A stretch of DNA of 64,000 nt from a bacterium (GTDB taxonomy: Bacteria; RUG730; JAAEPJ01): the NCBI GenBank assembly GCA_024222485.1, contig JAAEPJ010000048.1, positions 1-64,000 on the forward strand, written 5' to 3'. Below the pieces are notes generated by a model that saw nothing but the letters and a program-made list of their open reading frames with translations, was not told where the DNA came from and searched no databases. Made by a program: the position numbers and the translations under genes. Below, one piece after another: positions 25,240 to 33,994 of the stretch (position 1 is its first letter; the number at the start of each line of letters is the position of its first letter).

Positions 25240-27027
25240 ATGAAACATTTTAGATGTTATAATTCAGAAGTAGAGATTCCTATGTCAGATTTAACAGCTT
25301 TTATTGGAAAAAATGATTCAGGAAAATCTACTGTTTTAGAAGCACTAGAAATTTTTTTAAACAATTCACTTGTTTCTTGTGAAAAGGCTGATTTAAATAA
25401 TAAAGCAGATAACAACAATATTGAAATTTCCTGTGTTTTTTCTGACTACCCAAAAGAATTAATTATAGATTCCTCATCTAGTACAAATTTAACAAAAGAG
25501 TTTCTAACAAATACAAATAATATGTTAGAAATTAAAAAAATATTTCCCACGACAGCAAACAAGCCTAAAGAAAAAACATATATTATATGCAATCACCCGT
25601 CAATCAAACATGGAAATGACTTATTAACTTTAAAACAAACAGATTTAAAAAAAGGAGCAGAACAACTTAACATTTCAAAAGAAAATTATAATGCAAATAT
25701 TAATTCATCAATTAGATCAGCTATTTGGGATTCTTTTGAAAATTTAAATCTATCCCAAACCGAATTATTAGTTGATAAAGAAGATACTAAAAAAGTCTAT
25801 GAATCCTTAAAAAAATATTTACCTATCTATGCGTTATTTCAGTCAGATAGACCAAGCCAAGATGATGACAAAGAAGTAACTGACCCAATGAAAATAGCTA
25901 TTCAAGAAGCCCTTGCTGATTTAGAATCAGAAATAGAAATTATAAAAAAAGAAGTAAAGAAAAAAGCCATAGAAACTGCTAACCGAACATTAACAAAACT
26001 TAAAGAAATGTCTCCAGAAATTGCAGACGAATTAATTCCTGAATTCAAAACAGAACCTAAATTTGAATCCCAATTCAAACTAACAATTAACTCTGATGAA
26101 GGCATTCCTATTAATAAACGAGGAAGTGGCATACGACGATTGATTCTTCTTAATTTTTTTAGAGCTGAAGCTGAGAAACGGAAAAGTAAAAATAACTCTA
26201 GCAGCATTATTTTTGCATTTGAAGAACCTGAAACATCTCAACATCCAAATCATCAAGAAATGCTTATAAATACTTTTATTGAATTATCCAACTCAAATAA
26301 TTCACAAATATTATTAACTACACATACTCCCGCATTAGCAGGATTATTACCATTAGAAAGTCTTCGCTTTATATGCAAAAAAGGTAGTGATAGAATTATT
26401 GAAATAGGAACTGATGAAGTTTTTAAAAAAATTGCGAACACACTAGGTGTTCTTGCAAATCCTATAAATAAAAATGCAAAAGCTTTGCTCTTAATAGAAG
26501 GAAAAAACGATGTAACTTTTATAAACCATACAGCTGAAATGTTAAAAAACAGTGGCTTTATTACTCACACATTTAAAGATAAAAATATTGCTTTAGTCCC
26601 AATAGGAGGATGTGGAAATTTAAAACATTGGATTACTTTACACTTGGCGGAACAATTTGCAATACCACATTGTGTGCTTTTAGACTCTGACAAAGGAACA
26701 GCTGAAGAAGAAAAAAATAAATTTAAAATAGCAGAATTACGACAAAAGAATATAAAAGCATACTTAACTCGTAAAAGAGAACCAGAAAATTATATTGATA
26801 ATAACTGCTTAAATCTTCCTAAAGAAACTTCAATTAGTTACTCTGATACTTGTGATGCAAAAATAATAATCGCAAACAAAACAAGGACTAGAAAACAAAA
26901 AGTTCTTGAAAATTTTTGGACTAAAATGACCTGCGAACAAATTAGAAATAGCGAAAAATATTTTAAAAATGGTGAAGAAAAGTATGAATTTACTGAAATG
27001 TTCCAAGATTTTTTAAGCCTAGTCTAA
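25240..27027 (+). CDS. OLD-family endonuclease (ABC-type ATPase plus TOPRIM)
   Basis: The N-terminal ATPase has Walker A FIGKNDSGKSTVLEALEIF (about 21-39), a signature-like GSGIRRLILLNFFR and Walker B IIFAFEEPETSQHPNHQEM with the H-loop LLTTHTPALAG. The C-terminal TOPRIM has LLLIEGKNDVTFI (catalytic Glu) and VLLDSDKG (DxD). At 595 residues it is a full class 1 OLD protein. OLD nucleases act in phage exclusion; some work with UvrD-like partners (Gabija), but none is encoded next to it. In-frame codons upstream of the ATG to 25219 read LKLEKIK, the usual OLD N terminus, with GAGG 9 nt before a TTA at 25219, suggesting a mutated start codon. Confidence 0.88.
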   Translation: MKHFRCYNSEVEIPMSDLTAFIGKNDSGKSTVLEALEIFLNNSLVSCEKADLNNKADNNNIEISCVFSDYPKELIIDSSSSTNLTKEFLTNTNNMLEIKKIFPTTANKPKEKTYIICNHPSIKHGNDLLTLKQTDLKKGAEQLNISKENYNANINSSIRSAIWDSFENLNLSQTELLVDKEDTKKVYESLKKYLPIYALFQSDRPSQDDDKEVTDPMKIAIQEALADLESEIEIIKKEVKKKAIETANRTLTKLKEMSPEIADELIPEFKTEPKFESQFKLTINSDEGIPINKRGSGIRRLILLNFFRAEAEKRKSKNNSSSIIFAFEEPETSQHPNHQEMLINTFIELSNSNNSQILLTTHTPALAGLLPLESLRFICKKGSDRIIEIGTDEVFKKIANTLGVLANPINKNAKALLLIEGKNDVTFINHTAEMLKNSGFITHTFKDKNIALVPIGGCGNLKHWITLHLAEQFAIPHCVLLDSDKGTAEEEKNKFKIAELRQKNIKAYLTRKREPENYIDNNCLNLPKETSISYSDTCDAKIIIANKTRTRKQKVLENFWTKMTCEQIRNSEKYFKNGEEKYEFTEMFQDFLSLV

Positions 27028-27054
27028 GTTTAATAATATTTATATTTTAAATTA

Positions 27055-27939
27055 TTATTTTTCCAATCTCTCCATCAACTTAAACGCCTCTTTATCAAAC
27101 TTAGAAAAAGCCACCCATTTCCCACCCAAATCCTTTAAAGATGAGCCAAAATGGTAAACTTCTTTATTATCTAAAATAATAAACCTATCATGCGAGTGTT
27201 TAAACTCTTGAAGCTCAATTCTTGGATATTGAGCATTATACTTTTTCAAATCAAGCCGTAATTGCCTTGAAATAAATTTTGTATAAATTATAACCTTAAC
27301 ATCTTTATTACGCTTAGAAAGCAACATAAAAGTCCTGTCATCAACAAAATTATCAATAACTATAATCGATTTCTGAGCTTTCCTTACAATATCAGCTACA
27401 AACTTATACGCATCAAAAACCTGACCATCAAAAAATATTCCTTTTCTAGGTAAATCATTTTTATTTTCTAAAGCATCAAAAATTTTATCGAATTTATGAT
27501 CTGCCTCTATTTGCTTACGCTCAACATTATTAAGTCTTTGAAATAACTGAGCATTAGCATTCAAAAAACGCCTCATTTCAATAAAAGTATTAATTATTTG
27601 AATATTAATTTCTATTGCTTTTTTACTTCTCAAAACGCTCGGCAAATTAACAACACCATACTCTGTAAAAACATATGGATTAACAGATGAATGTTTCAAT
27701 ATATTTAACTGGTCACAATTTGTGACCAGTTCCTGTTTTTCAATATCTGTCAATTGAAACATATAAGCTGCAGGGAATCTTTCAATATTTCTTTTAACTG
27801 CTTGATTAAAAACTTTTGTTTTAACATCATATAACTCCGCCAAATCTCTATCAAGCATCACCTGCAAACCACGAATTGTATAAATTTTATTCTTAATATT
27901 ATCTTGATTAAAAACAGCAATTTCATTTTTATTATCCAT
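27055..27939 (-). CDS. ORF6N-domain protein with PLD-like C-terminal domain
   Basis: The N-terminal ORF6N/KilA-N-related domain shows IYTIRGLQVMLDRDLAELYD, then YDVKTKVFNQAVKRNIERFP and YVFTEYGVVNLPSVLRSKKA. A coiled segment (RRFLNANAQLFQRLNNVERK) leads to a C-terminal region with SIIVIDNFVDDRTF and HSHDRFIILDNKEVYHFGSS, a degenerate single HxK...D phospholipase D-like motif. The family is common in prophages and islands and thought to be regulatory. It lies between the convergent OLD gene and the integrase gene; its stop is 18 bases before the integrase-side spacer pattern changes, and it likely shares the integrase transcript. Confidence 0.85.
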   Translation of the reverse strand: MDNKNEIAVFNQDNIKNKIYTIRGLQVMLDRDLAELYDVKTKVFNQAVKRNIERFPAAYMFQLTDIEKQELVTNCDQLNILKHSSVNPYVFTEYGVVNLPSVLRSKKAIEINIQIINTFIEMRRFLNANAQLFQRLNNVERKQIEADHKFDKIFDALENKNDLPRKGIFFDGQVFDAYKFVADIVRKAQKSIIVIDNFVDDRTFMLLSKRNKDVKVIIYTKFISRQLRLDLKKYNAQYPRIELQEFKHSHDRFIILDNKEVYHFGSSLKDLGGKWVAFSKFDKEAFKLMERLEK

Positions 27940-27957
27940 AAAAACTCCATTAAATTA

Positions 27958-29004
27958 TTAATAATTTATCTTTTCAATAGATTTAAAAAAAGTTGTGTCT
28001 TTTAAATGCGTATAAACTTGCTCCGTCATTTTAGTGCTAGAATGTCCTACAATTTTTGATATATGATAAACAGGAACGCCCATTTCGCTCATTTTTGAAA
28101 CAAAGGTATGCCGTAAGCAATGAAAACAAAAACCTTGAGGCAATTCAAGCTTAATACGAAATTTTCTAACCATACCAGTTAAAACATCTTCATTTAAGTC
28201 TCTATAATTATCAAGAAAAAAGCAAACAAAATTTGTTTTTTTCTTAGCTAGCTTTTTAACTATAAGCAAATATTTCTTTAAATGTGAATGGATAGGAACA
28301 CTTCTAATTGATGAATTATTTTTAGGCGACAATTTTAAATGTTTTTTATCTTTAACATATAAAATATTATTATCGAAATCTATATCATCCCACTCTAAAT
28401 GACAGACTTCCCCTCTTCTTAAACCAGTATACAATCCCAGCATAAAAGCTGTCTTATATGGATGCTCAGTATTTTCCATTAATTTATCTATATCTTTTTC
28501 TTCTAAAATAAAATTTTTAGCCTCTTTTGTAGATTTATAATAAGATACTTGAGATGAATAATCTCTTTCTAAATAACGCATTTCATAAGCATATTTCATC
28601 ATATTTTTTAAAGTTCCAAGTTCTCTATTAATCGTAGCTTCTGAAACCTGTTTTTTTCGTAAAATTTTAAAATTATTAAGAGTCACACCATTAAATTGTT
28701 TAACAAATCTAATTTCAGGGCAATTTTTTTTAAATGTTTTAAGTGTAATTTCGTCCCTAATAATACTTCTTTTTCTTTTATTTGATTTACTATAGCTTTC
28801 AATATATTCATCACAAAGTTCATCAAAACTTATATTATTGATAAGCATTCCATTCTTTTTAGCATCAAGCCTATTTGCCAACATCAATTCAAACTTCTTA
28901 ACAACTTGCAAATCAGTACTTACAGCCTTGCTTCTTTGTTTGCCATCTTCACGCCAATAAACATGCCAAATATCTTTTTTACCTCTTTTTTTTCTGTAAA
29001 ACAT
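27958..29004 (-). CDS. int: Tyrosine recombinase / integrase
   Basis: The catalytic residues are visible: Arg in MLGLYTGLRRGEVCHLEWDD, His-x-x-Arg in FCFHCLRHTFVSKM, His/Trp-position His in KIVGHSSTKMTEQ and the nucleophile Tyr in EQVYTHLKD. An N-terminal SAM-like core-binding domain and an arm-binding segment (FYRKKRGKKDIWHVYWREDG) precede them. AGGAGG upstream of ATG gives strong translation. It lies 180 bases from the 3' end of tRNA-Phe, as expected for an integrase that uses the tRNA gene as attachment site. Repeats TTGCCAACA flank its start and could be arm-type sites. Confidence 0.95.
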   Translation of the reverse strand: MFYRKKRGKKDIWHVYWREDGKQRSKAVSTDLQVVKKFELMLANRLDAKKNGMLINNISFDELCDEYIESYSKSNKRKRSIIRDEITLKTFKKNCPEIRFVKQFNGVTLNNFKILRKKQVSEATINRELGTLKNMMKYAYEMRYLERDYSSQVSYYKSTKEAKNFILEEKDIDKLMENTEHPYKTAFMLGLYTGLRRGEVCHLEWDDIDFDNNILYVKDKKHLKLSPKNNSSIRSVPIHSHLKKYLLIVKKLAKKKTNFVCFFLDNYRDLNEDVLTGMVRKFRIKLELPQGFCFHCLRHTFVSKMSEMGVPVYHISKIVGHSSTKMTEQVYTHLKDTTFFKSIEKINY

Positions 29005-29068
29005 AGACTCCTCCTTTTTGCTAGGTTAATTAAGTCTATGTTACTTTTTTGCCAACAATTTGCCAACA
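28875..29068. repeat. Three copies of TTGCCAACA (candidate integrase arm sites)
   Basis: TTGCCAACA occurs at 28875-28883, 29049-29057 and 29060-29068, the last two spaced 11 bases (one helical turn) apart in the spacer between integrase and tRNA-Phe. Direct repeats of this size near attP are typical integrase or Xis binding sites. Confidence 0.5.
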
Positions 29069-29111
29069 TGTTTTTAATTTTTTGGTTTTTTTGTGTTTTA
29101 TGTGACAATAA

Positions 29112-29149
29112 AAAAGCCCCTGCTTCATCGTCGTGAAACAGGGGCTTTT
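29112..29149 (-). terminator. Strong Rho-independent terminator near the tRNA-Phe gene
   Basis: Arms 29112-29127 and 29134-29149 form a 16-bp stem with a 6-base loop (one U-G pair on the minus strand), A-rich on one side and followed by a U-run on the minus strand; it may also work in the other direction. It would end tRNA-Phe transcription before the integrase. Confidence 0.85.
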
Positions 29150-29184
29150 GAAAGTCTCAAGGAAACTTGTATTTTTAATAAAAA

Positions 29185-29257
29185 TGCCGAGACCCAGAAT
29201 CGAACTGGGGACACAAGGTTTTTCAGACCTCTGCTCTACCGACTGAGCTATCTCGGC
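29185..29257 (-). tRNA. tRNA-Phe (anticodon GAA)
   Basis: The minus strand gives a 73-base cloverleaf: acceptor GCCGAGA with TCTCGGC, discriminator A, D-arm GCTCAGTCGGTAGAGC, anticodon stem-loop GGTCTGAAAAACC with anticodon GAA, and T-arm CCCAGTTCGATTCTGGG. CCA is not encoded. The 3' half is intact and adjacent to the integrase, so it is the probable attB/attL core of the element. No second copy of the tRNA 3' end is seen in this window. Confidence 0.95.
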
Positions 29258-29272
29258 ATCTAATATTTTCAA

Positions 29273-29566
29273 TTAATCTTCAGTTTTCAAGGAGTGCTTA
29301 ACATCATTTTTAATTTCATTAATATCAGAGACAACTTTATCTTTTTCTTCAATTATAAAGTTTTTACCATCTTTATAAATATCTGAAATTTCTTGTTTTG
29401 TCTTGTCAATACTTTCTGAACCTTTCTCATGAATATCTTCAATAAAATCTTTAACAATTTCTCTAGTTTCTGATCCTTTCTTAGGAGCAAAAAGTAGCGC
29501 TAAAATAGAACCAATAATTCCACCTAATAAAAACCCTAAAAGAGAACTATCTGAGTTATTTGACAT
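29273..29566 (-). CDS. YtxH-domain protein
   Basis: LLGFLLGGIIGSILALLFAP (residues 9-28) is a Gly-rich membrane segment ending in the AP-KKG-ETR pattern of YtxH (DUF4786-like) small membrane proteins; the rest is a charged amphipathic helix. The family is linked to stress response in other bacteria but poorly understood. It lies 5 bases after the DUF948 gene, with which it commonly co-occurs. It is the first host gene right of the element. Confidence 0.8.
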   Translation of the reverse strand: MSNNSDSSLLGFLLGGIIGSILALLFAPKKGSETREIVKDFIEDIHEKGSESIDKTKQEISDIYKDGKNFIIEEKDKVVSDINEIKNDVKHSLKTED

Positions 29567-29570
29567 TTTT

Positions 29571-29864
29571 CTATTTCTCCTTATTTTTTATGATATTTAA
29601 CATACTAAAGGTTTTTTTAGTAGCACTTAAAACCTTTTTTAAGCTTGTAAAAATCATTAATTTTGAAGTAAGCGAATCAGTAAAATCCGTAACAGTATCA
29701 ATTGTTTTATTAATCTTATCTAGTCTTTTAGCAAATTCTTCAATAGTCACTCTTGAATCTTTGATCAACTTACGAATTTCAGCCAAAATTGTAATAGAAT
29801 ATAAAATAAATGCACAGACAGAAAAAGTAAAAAAAGCAATACATATTAAAATAACAATATTCAT
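29571..29864 (-). CDS. DUF948 membrane protein
   Basis: One N-terminal transmembrane segment (IVILICIAFFTFSVCAFILY) is followed by a helical region (LAEIRKLIKDSRVTIEEFAK, LDKINKTIDTVTDF), the DUF948 layout. Length 97 fits. It probably forms an envelope-associated pair with the YtxH protein encoded next to it; function is not established. Confidence 0.75.
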   Translation of the reverse strand: MNIVILICIAFFTFSVCAFILYSITILAEIRKLIKDSRVTIEEFAKRLDKINKTIDTVTDFTDSLTSKLMIFTSLKKVLSATKKTFSMLNIIKNKEK

Positions 29865-30041
29865 ATGACTTGCTCCTCTTAAAAAATAATTATAGATCTT
29901 AACATAAACATATTATTTTGTCAAACATTTTAATAAATCTCATTTTGATACATCAAAGGATATCTCAATCAAAAATAGTGAGATTATTATATATTTAACC
30001 CAATTTTATCTTTAATAAAAAACTAGCTAAAAATTAATCTC

Positions 30042-30067
30042 AATCTTATTATAATCATAATAAGATT
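30042..30067 (-). terminator. Hairpin downstream of coaD (possible terminator)
   Basis: AATCTTATTA (30042-30051) and TAATAAGATT (30058-30067) form a perfect 10-bp stem 7 bases after the coaD stop on the minus strand. The following U-run is delayed (GAGAUUAAUUUUU), so termination is likely but not certain. Confidence 0.5.
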
Positions 30068-30073
30068 ATCAAA

Positions 30074-30559
30074 CTAAACAGCAAACTTTTCTTTTAATTT
30101 ACTTACTACCACAGGGTGGACAAACTGGCTGACATCTCCACCATACTTCGCAACTTCTCTTACAAGACTAGAACTTAGATATGTGTACTCTTCCTTGGGC
30201 ATCAAAAAAATAGTTTCTACTCCCGAGCTAATCTTCCGGTTAGTCAATGCAAGCTGCAACTCATATTCAAAGTCAGAAACAGCTCTAAGGCCCCTGATAA
30301 TCATATTACTATTATGATCCTTAACAAAATCGACCAAAAGACCATCAAATGATGCTACTTTTACATTATCAAATCTAGAACATAAAATTTTATCAAGCAA
30401 CTCTACACGCTCATTAAGCGAAAATAATGTTGATTTATTAGGGTTATTAACGACGGATACAATAACTTCAGGAAAAATTCTAGAAGCACGCTCAATAAGA
30501 TCTAAATGACCATAGGTAATCGGATCAAAACTACCAGGATAAATAGCTTTTTTATGCAT
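30074..30559 (-). CDS. coaD: Phosphopantetheine adenylyltransferase
   Basis: KKAIYPGSFDPITYGHLDLI carries the nucleotidyltransferase HxGH-type motif (YGHLD), and EEYTYLSSSLVREVAKYGGD with NMIIRGLRAVSDFEYE are CoaD signatures. It converts 4'-phosphopantetheine and ATP to dephospho-CoA, the penultimate step of CoA synthesis. Length 161 is standard. The ATG overlaps the end of gatB by 8 bases, so the two are co-translated. Confidence 0.97.
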   Translation of the reverse strand: MHKKAIYPGSFDPITYGHLDLIERASRIFPEVIVSVVNNPNKSTLFSLNERVELLDKILCSRFDNVKVASFDGLLVDFVKDHNSNMIIRGLRAVSDFEYELQLALTNRKISSGVETIFLMPKEEYTYLSSSLVREVAKYGGDVSQFVHPVVVSKLKEKFAV

Positions 30560-31964
30560 CTAGTTTTTCCTTTAACATTTTATTGACCAACCCAGGATTT
30601 GCTTTTCCTTGAGTTTTCTGCATTACTTTGCCCACCATAAATCCTAAAATTTTTATTTTCCCAGCTTTATATTCAGCGACAGCACCTTTGTTCACTTCCA
30701 GGACATCATCAATAGCAGCCTCAATTGCTTTAGTATCAGTGATCTGAACAAGATTCTTTTCTTTAATAATTAAATCAGCTGTCTTGCCTTGTAAAAACAT
30801 CTCCTCAAAAACAATTTTTGCAATCTTTCCAGAAATCGTATTATTTTGAATTAGAAAAATTAACTTTGCTAAGTTTTCTGCACTAACAGGTGAATCTTGA
30901 ATATTTTGATTTTTTTTGTTTAATTTCGCTAAAAGCTCAACCATAATCCAATTTGCCAATATTTTAGCATTTCTTCTCGTTGCTACAGTTTCAAAATAGT
31001 CTGCGAAATCCTTTTCATTTGTTAGAACATCTGCATCATATTCAGATAAGCCATAATCATTCATCAATTTTTCTTTACGCCTACTTGGTAAAATAGGCAT
31101 ACTAGCTTTTATCTTATTTATCCACTCGGTTGAAATCACCAACGGTGGTAAATCAGGTTCAGGAAAATAGCGATAATCATGTGCTTCTTCCTTTGACCTC
31201 ATCGAAAGTGTAATTTCTTTTTTCTCATCCCAAAGTCTCGTTTCTTGAATAACTTTCCCACCTGATTCAACAACATCAATTTGTCTCTCAATCTCATAAT
31301 AAATTGCTTTCTGTACAGCTTTAAAAGAGTTTAAGTTCTTAACCTCAGCTTTAACACCCAACTCTTCTTGGGTTTTTGGTCTGATAGAAATATTAGCATC
31401 ACACCTTAAAGAGCCTTCCTCCATATTACAATCAGAAACTTCTAAATAACGTAAAATTTGCTTCACAATCATTAAATACTCATAGGCCTCTTCCGGTATT
31501 CGCATATCCGGCTCTGAAACAATTTCTATTAAGGGCATAGTCGTTCTATTAAAATCAACAAGACTCCCATCTTGTATATGAATTAATTTACCCGCATCCT
31601 CTTCAATATGTGCACGCGTAATTCCTAATTTTTTACCATTTTTAAGCACGACTGAGCCATCATAAGTTGTTGGTTTATCATATTGAGATATTTGATAATT
31701 TTTGGGAGAGTCAGGATAAAAATACTGCTTTCTTGCAAAAACTGATTCTTGAGCAATCTTACACCCCAAACCAAGCCCTATCTTAATAGCAGAGTTAACA
31801 ACTTCTTCATTTAAAACAGGTAATGCTCCCGGCATCCCTGTACAAACAGGACAAACATTAGAGTTCGGCGAATTACCAAACTGCGTGCTACAACCACAAA
31901 AAATTTTGCTGTTAGTATTTAACTGGACATGAACTTCAAGCCCAATAACTGCTTCATATTTCAT
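30552..31964 (-). CDS. gatB: Aspartyl/glutamyl-tRNA amidotransferase subunit B
   Basis: The protein starts MKYEAVIGLEVHVQLNTNSK, followed by KIFCGC and NVCPVCTGMPGALPVLNE (zinc-binding Cys pairs) and EEDAGKLIH. The C-terminal YqeY-like domain (ADLIIKEKNLVQI, GKVMQKTQGKANPGLVNKML) binds tRNA. With GatA and GatC it amidates Glu-tRNA(Gln) and/or Asp-tRNA(Asn). ATG 31962-31964 is chosen because GGAG lies 6-7 nt upstream; the TTG 12 bases earlier is inside that site. Interestingly gatB is separated from gatC-gatA (35.8-37.5 kb) by a transporter, gmhA and an IS remnant. Confidence 0.97.
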   Translation of the reverse strand: MKYEAVIGLEVHVQLNTNSKIFCGCSTQFGNSPNSNVCPVCTGMPGALPVLNEEVVNSAIKIGLGLGCKIAQESVFARKQYFYPDSPKNYQISQYDKPTTYDGSVVLKNGKKLGITRAHIEEDAGKLIHIQDGSLVDFNRTTMPLIEIVSEPDMRIPEEAYEYLMIVKQILRYLEVSDCNMEEGSLRCDANISIRPKTQEELGVKAEVKNLNSFKAVQKAIYYEIERQIDVVESGGKVIQETRLWDEKKEITLSMRSKEEAHDYRYFPEPDLPPLVISTEWINKIKASMPILPSRRKEKLMNDYGLSEYDADVLTNEKDFADYFETVATRRNAKILANWIMVELLAKLNKKNQNIQDSPVSAENLAKLIFLIQNNTISGKIAKIVFEEMFLQGKTADLIIKEKNLVQITDTKAIEAAIDDVLEVNKGAVAEYKAGKIKILGFMVGKVMQKTQGKANPGLVNKMLKEKLDA

Positions 31965-31982
31965 TTTTTTCTCCAATAAATT

Positions 31983-33657
31983 TTAAACTTTAGGATAACG
32001 AATATTTTCAATTAATCTTTGAATTTTTAAAGGTGGCGGCTTAAAAAACCTTGAGACAGTTATCATAACGATAAAATTAATCAACATCCCTATAAAACCT
32101 ATCCCTTCTGGTGATATCCCAAAAAACCAATTTTGTGCAATATTACTACTAGGAGAAATAAATTTAAAATAGCAAATATAAGCAGCTGTAAAAATAACTC
32201 CACTCAACATCCCAGCTATTGCACCTTGCCTGTTCATCCGCTTTGAAAATACCCCTAAAATAATAACAGGAAAAAAAGAAGAAGCGGACAAACCAAAAGC
32301 AAAAGCCACTACAGATGCGACATAGTCAGGTGGGTATATCCCAAAAAAACCCGCAATAATTATCGCTACAGTAGCCGCAAGTCGTGCGATCAAAAGCTCT
32401 TTTTTTTTCTGTCAATTTCCACTTAAGCTGTGTTTTACATAAATCCACAGAAACAACGGTCGAAATAACCAAAAGAAGACCGGCGGCAGTTGACAAAGCT
32501 GCGGCTAAAGCACCAGCAACAACTAACGCTATAACCCAATTAGGAAGCTTAACAATCTCAGGAGTAGCTAAGACCATAATATCTCTGTCAACCTTAAGTT
32601 CATTCTTGATTTTATCTGCTTCGTAATTAATTATATTATCATTATTTTTATCATCAAATTTAATTAAACCTGTTTTTTCCCACTTTAAAAACCAATCTGG
32701 CATTGTTTGATACTGCTTTTGGTTAACAGTATTAATAAGGTTATACCGCGCAAAAGCGGCCACGGCCGGGGCTGTTAAATATAAAATAGAAATAAATAAT
32801 AAAGCATATGCGACTGAGATCCGTGCATCTTTTACCTTAGGAACAGTAAAAAACCTTACAATCACATGTGGTAATCCAGCTGTCCCTATCATCAAAGTTG
32901 CCGTTATAAAAAATATATCTATTATGCTTTTACTGCCTGTTGTATACGCATGGAATCCTAAGTCTTTATTTAAGATATCTAGCTTATCTAATAAGTGCAT
33001 CCCAGAACCATCCATTAAAACAGAACCAAACCCCAATTGCGGAATCCAGTTTCCAGTTAACTGTATAGAAATAAAAAATACAGGAACCATATATGCAAAT
33101 ATCAAAATACAGTATTGAGCTACTTGCGTATAAGTAATTCCCTTCATTCCTCCAAGTACCGCATAAAAAAAGACAATAACCATCCCTATAATCACACCTG
33201 TATTAATATCAACTTCTAAAAACCTAGAAAAAACCAAACCAACACCTCGCATCTGCCCAGCAATATAGGTAAAAGAAATAAATAATACACAAAGGATTGC
33301 TATAGTCCTCGTAATATTACAACCATATCTCTCACCAACAAAATCAGGAATAGTAAATTTCCCAAATTTTCTTAGATATGGAGCAACAAAAACGGCAAGC
33401 AAAACAAACCCACCAGTCCAGCCTAAAAGATAGACTGAGCCATCATAGCCCATAAAAGAAATCAACCCCGCCATCGAAATAAAAGAAGCTGCAGACATCC
33501 AGTCAGCTGCTGTCGCCATACCGTTTAATACAGGGTGGACACCCGCTCCTGCAATATAAAACTCTTTTGTCGAGACAGCCCTACAGTAAAAAGCAATCCC
33601 AATATAAATAGCAAAACTAATTCCAATTAATAAATATGTCCAAATTTGTACATCCAT
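31983..33657 (-). pseudogene. Sodium:solute symporter (VC_2705/ActP-like), frameshifted at an A9 run
   Basis: The 5' part (33657 to about 32400) shows SSS-family features: multiple membrane segments, STKEFYIAGAGVHPVLNGMA, TAADWMSAASFISMAGLISF, ALAAALSTAAGLLLVISTVV. The frame is lost at a run of nine A on the minus strand (32400-32408): ...KLTEKK goes to a junk tail, while the +1 frame continues ELLIARLAATVAIIIAGFFG and VVAFAFGLSASSFFPVIILG to 31983. One fewer A restores a single protein of about 557 residues. It takes up an organic acid or similar solute with Na+. The frameshift may be an assembly error, slippage, or real loss. Confidence 0.85.
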
Positions 33658-33684
33658 TTTAAACTACTTCCTTAAATAATATTA

Positions 33685-33939
33685 TTATTCATCAACCCCA
33701 TATTTTTTATCAAGCCTATTCATTAGATAAACATATACAAAAATAATTATCACAAACGCATAAATAGAACCTTGCTGAGCAAACCAAAATCCCAACTTAA
33801 ACCCCAATATCTGAAAATCATTCAAAAATGATACAGCAAGAATACTACAAATAAATGAAAAAAAGAACCAAATCCCCAAAAGTAGATAGATGTATTGCCT
33901 ATTTTTTGCCCAATAGGCTCTTTTTTCTTTTAATTTCAT
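33685..33939 (-). CDS. DUF4212 protein, sodium:solute symporter small subunit
   Basis: RAYWAKNRQYIYLLLGIWFF followed by GFKLGFWFAQQGSIYAFVII and YVYLMNRLDKKYG is the DUF4212 pattern: two transmembrane segments around a conserved GFW.AQQGS. It occurs directly upstream of VC_2705-type symporters, exactly as here, and is thought to be their small subunit. Length 84 is normal. Ribosome-binding and spacing (27 bases to the symporter ATG) indicate one operon. Confidence 0.9.
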   Translation of the reverse strand: MKLKEKRAYWAKNRQYIYLLLGIWFFFSFICSILAVSFLNDFQILGFKLGFWFAQQGSIYAFVIIIFVYVYLMNRLDKKYGVDE

Positions 33940-33994
33940 ATTTTACCTCGATTCTTTTTGTGTATAGATAAGGCTCAATAACCTGCTCAACTAT

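Noticed and set aside
25240-27027. Gabija system (OLD plus UvrD-like helicase)
   Set aside because: No UvrD-like gene is adjacent; the next gene is an ORF6N protein on the other strand.
1-29184. Second copy of the tRNA-Phe 3' end as left attachment site
   Set aside because: Looked for the acceptor and T-arm sequence by eye left of the integrase and found none; the boundary may lie outside the window.
29036-29272. 78-aa ORF overlapping the tRNA-Phe gene
   Set aside because: Its central part (AEIAQSVEQRSEKPCVPSSI) is the translated tRNA sequence, a familiar artefact.
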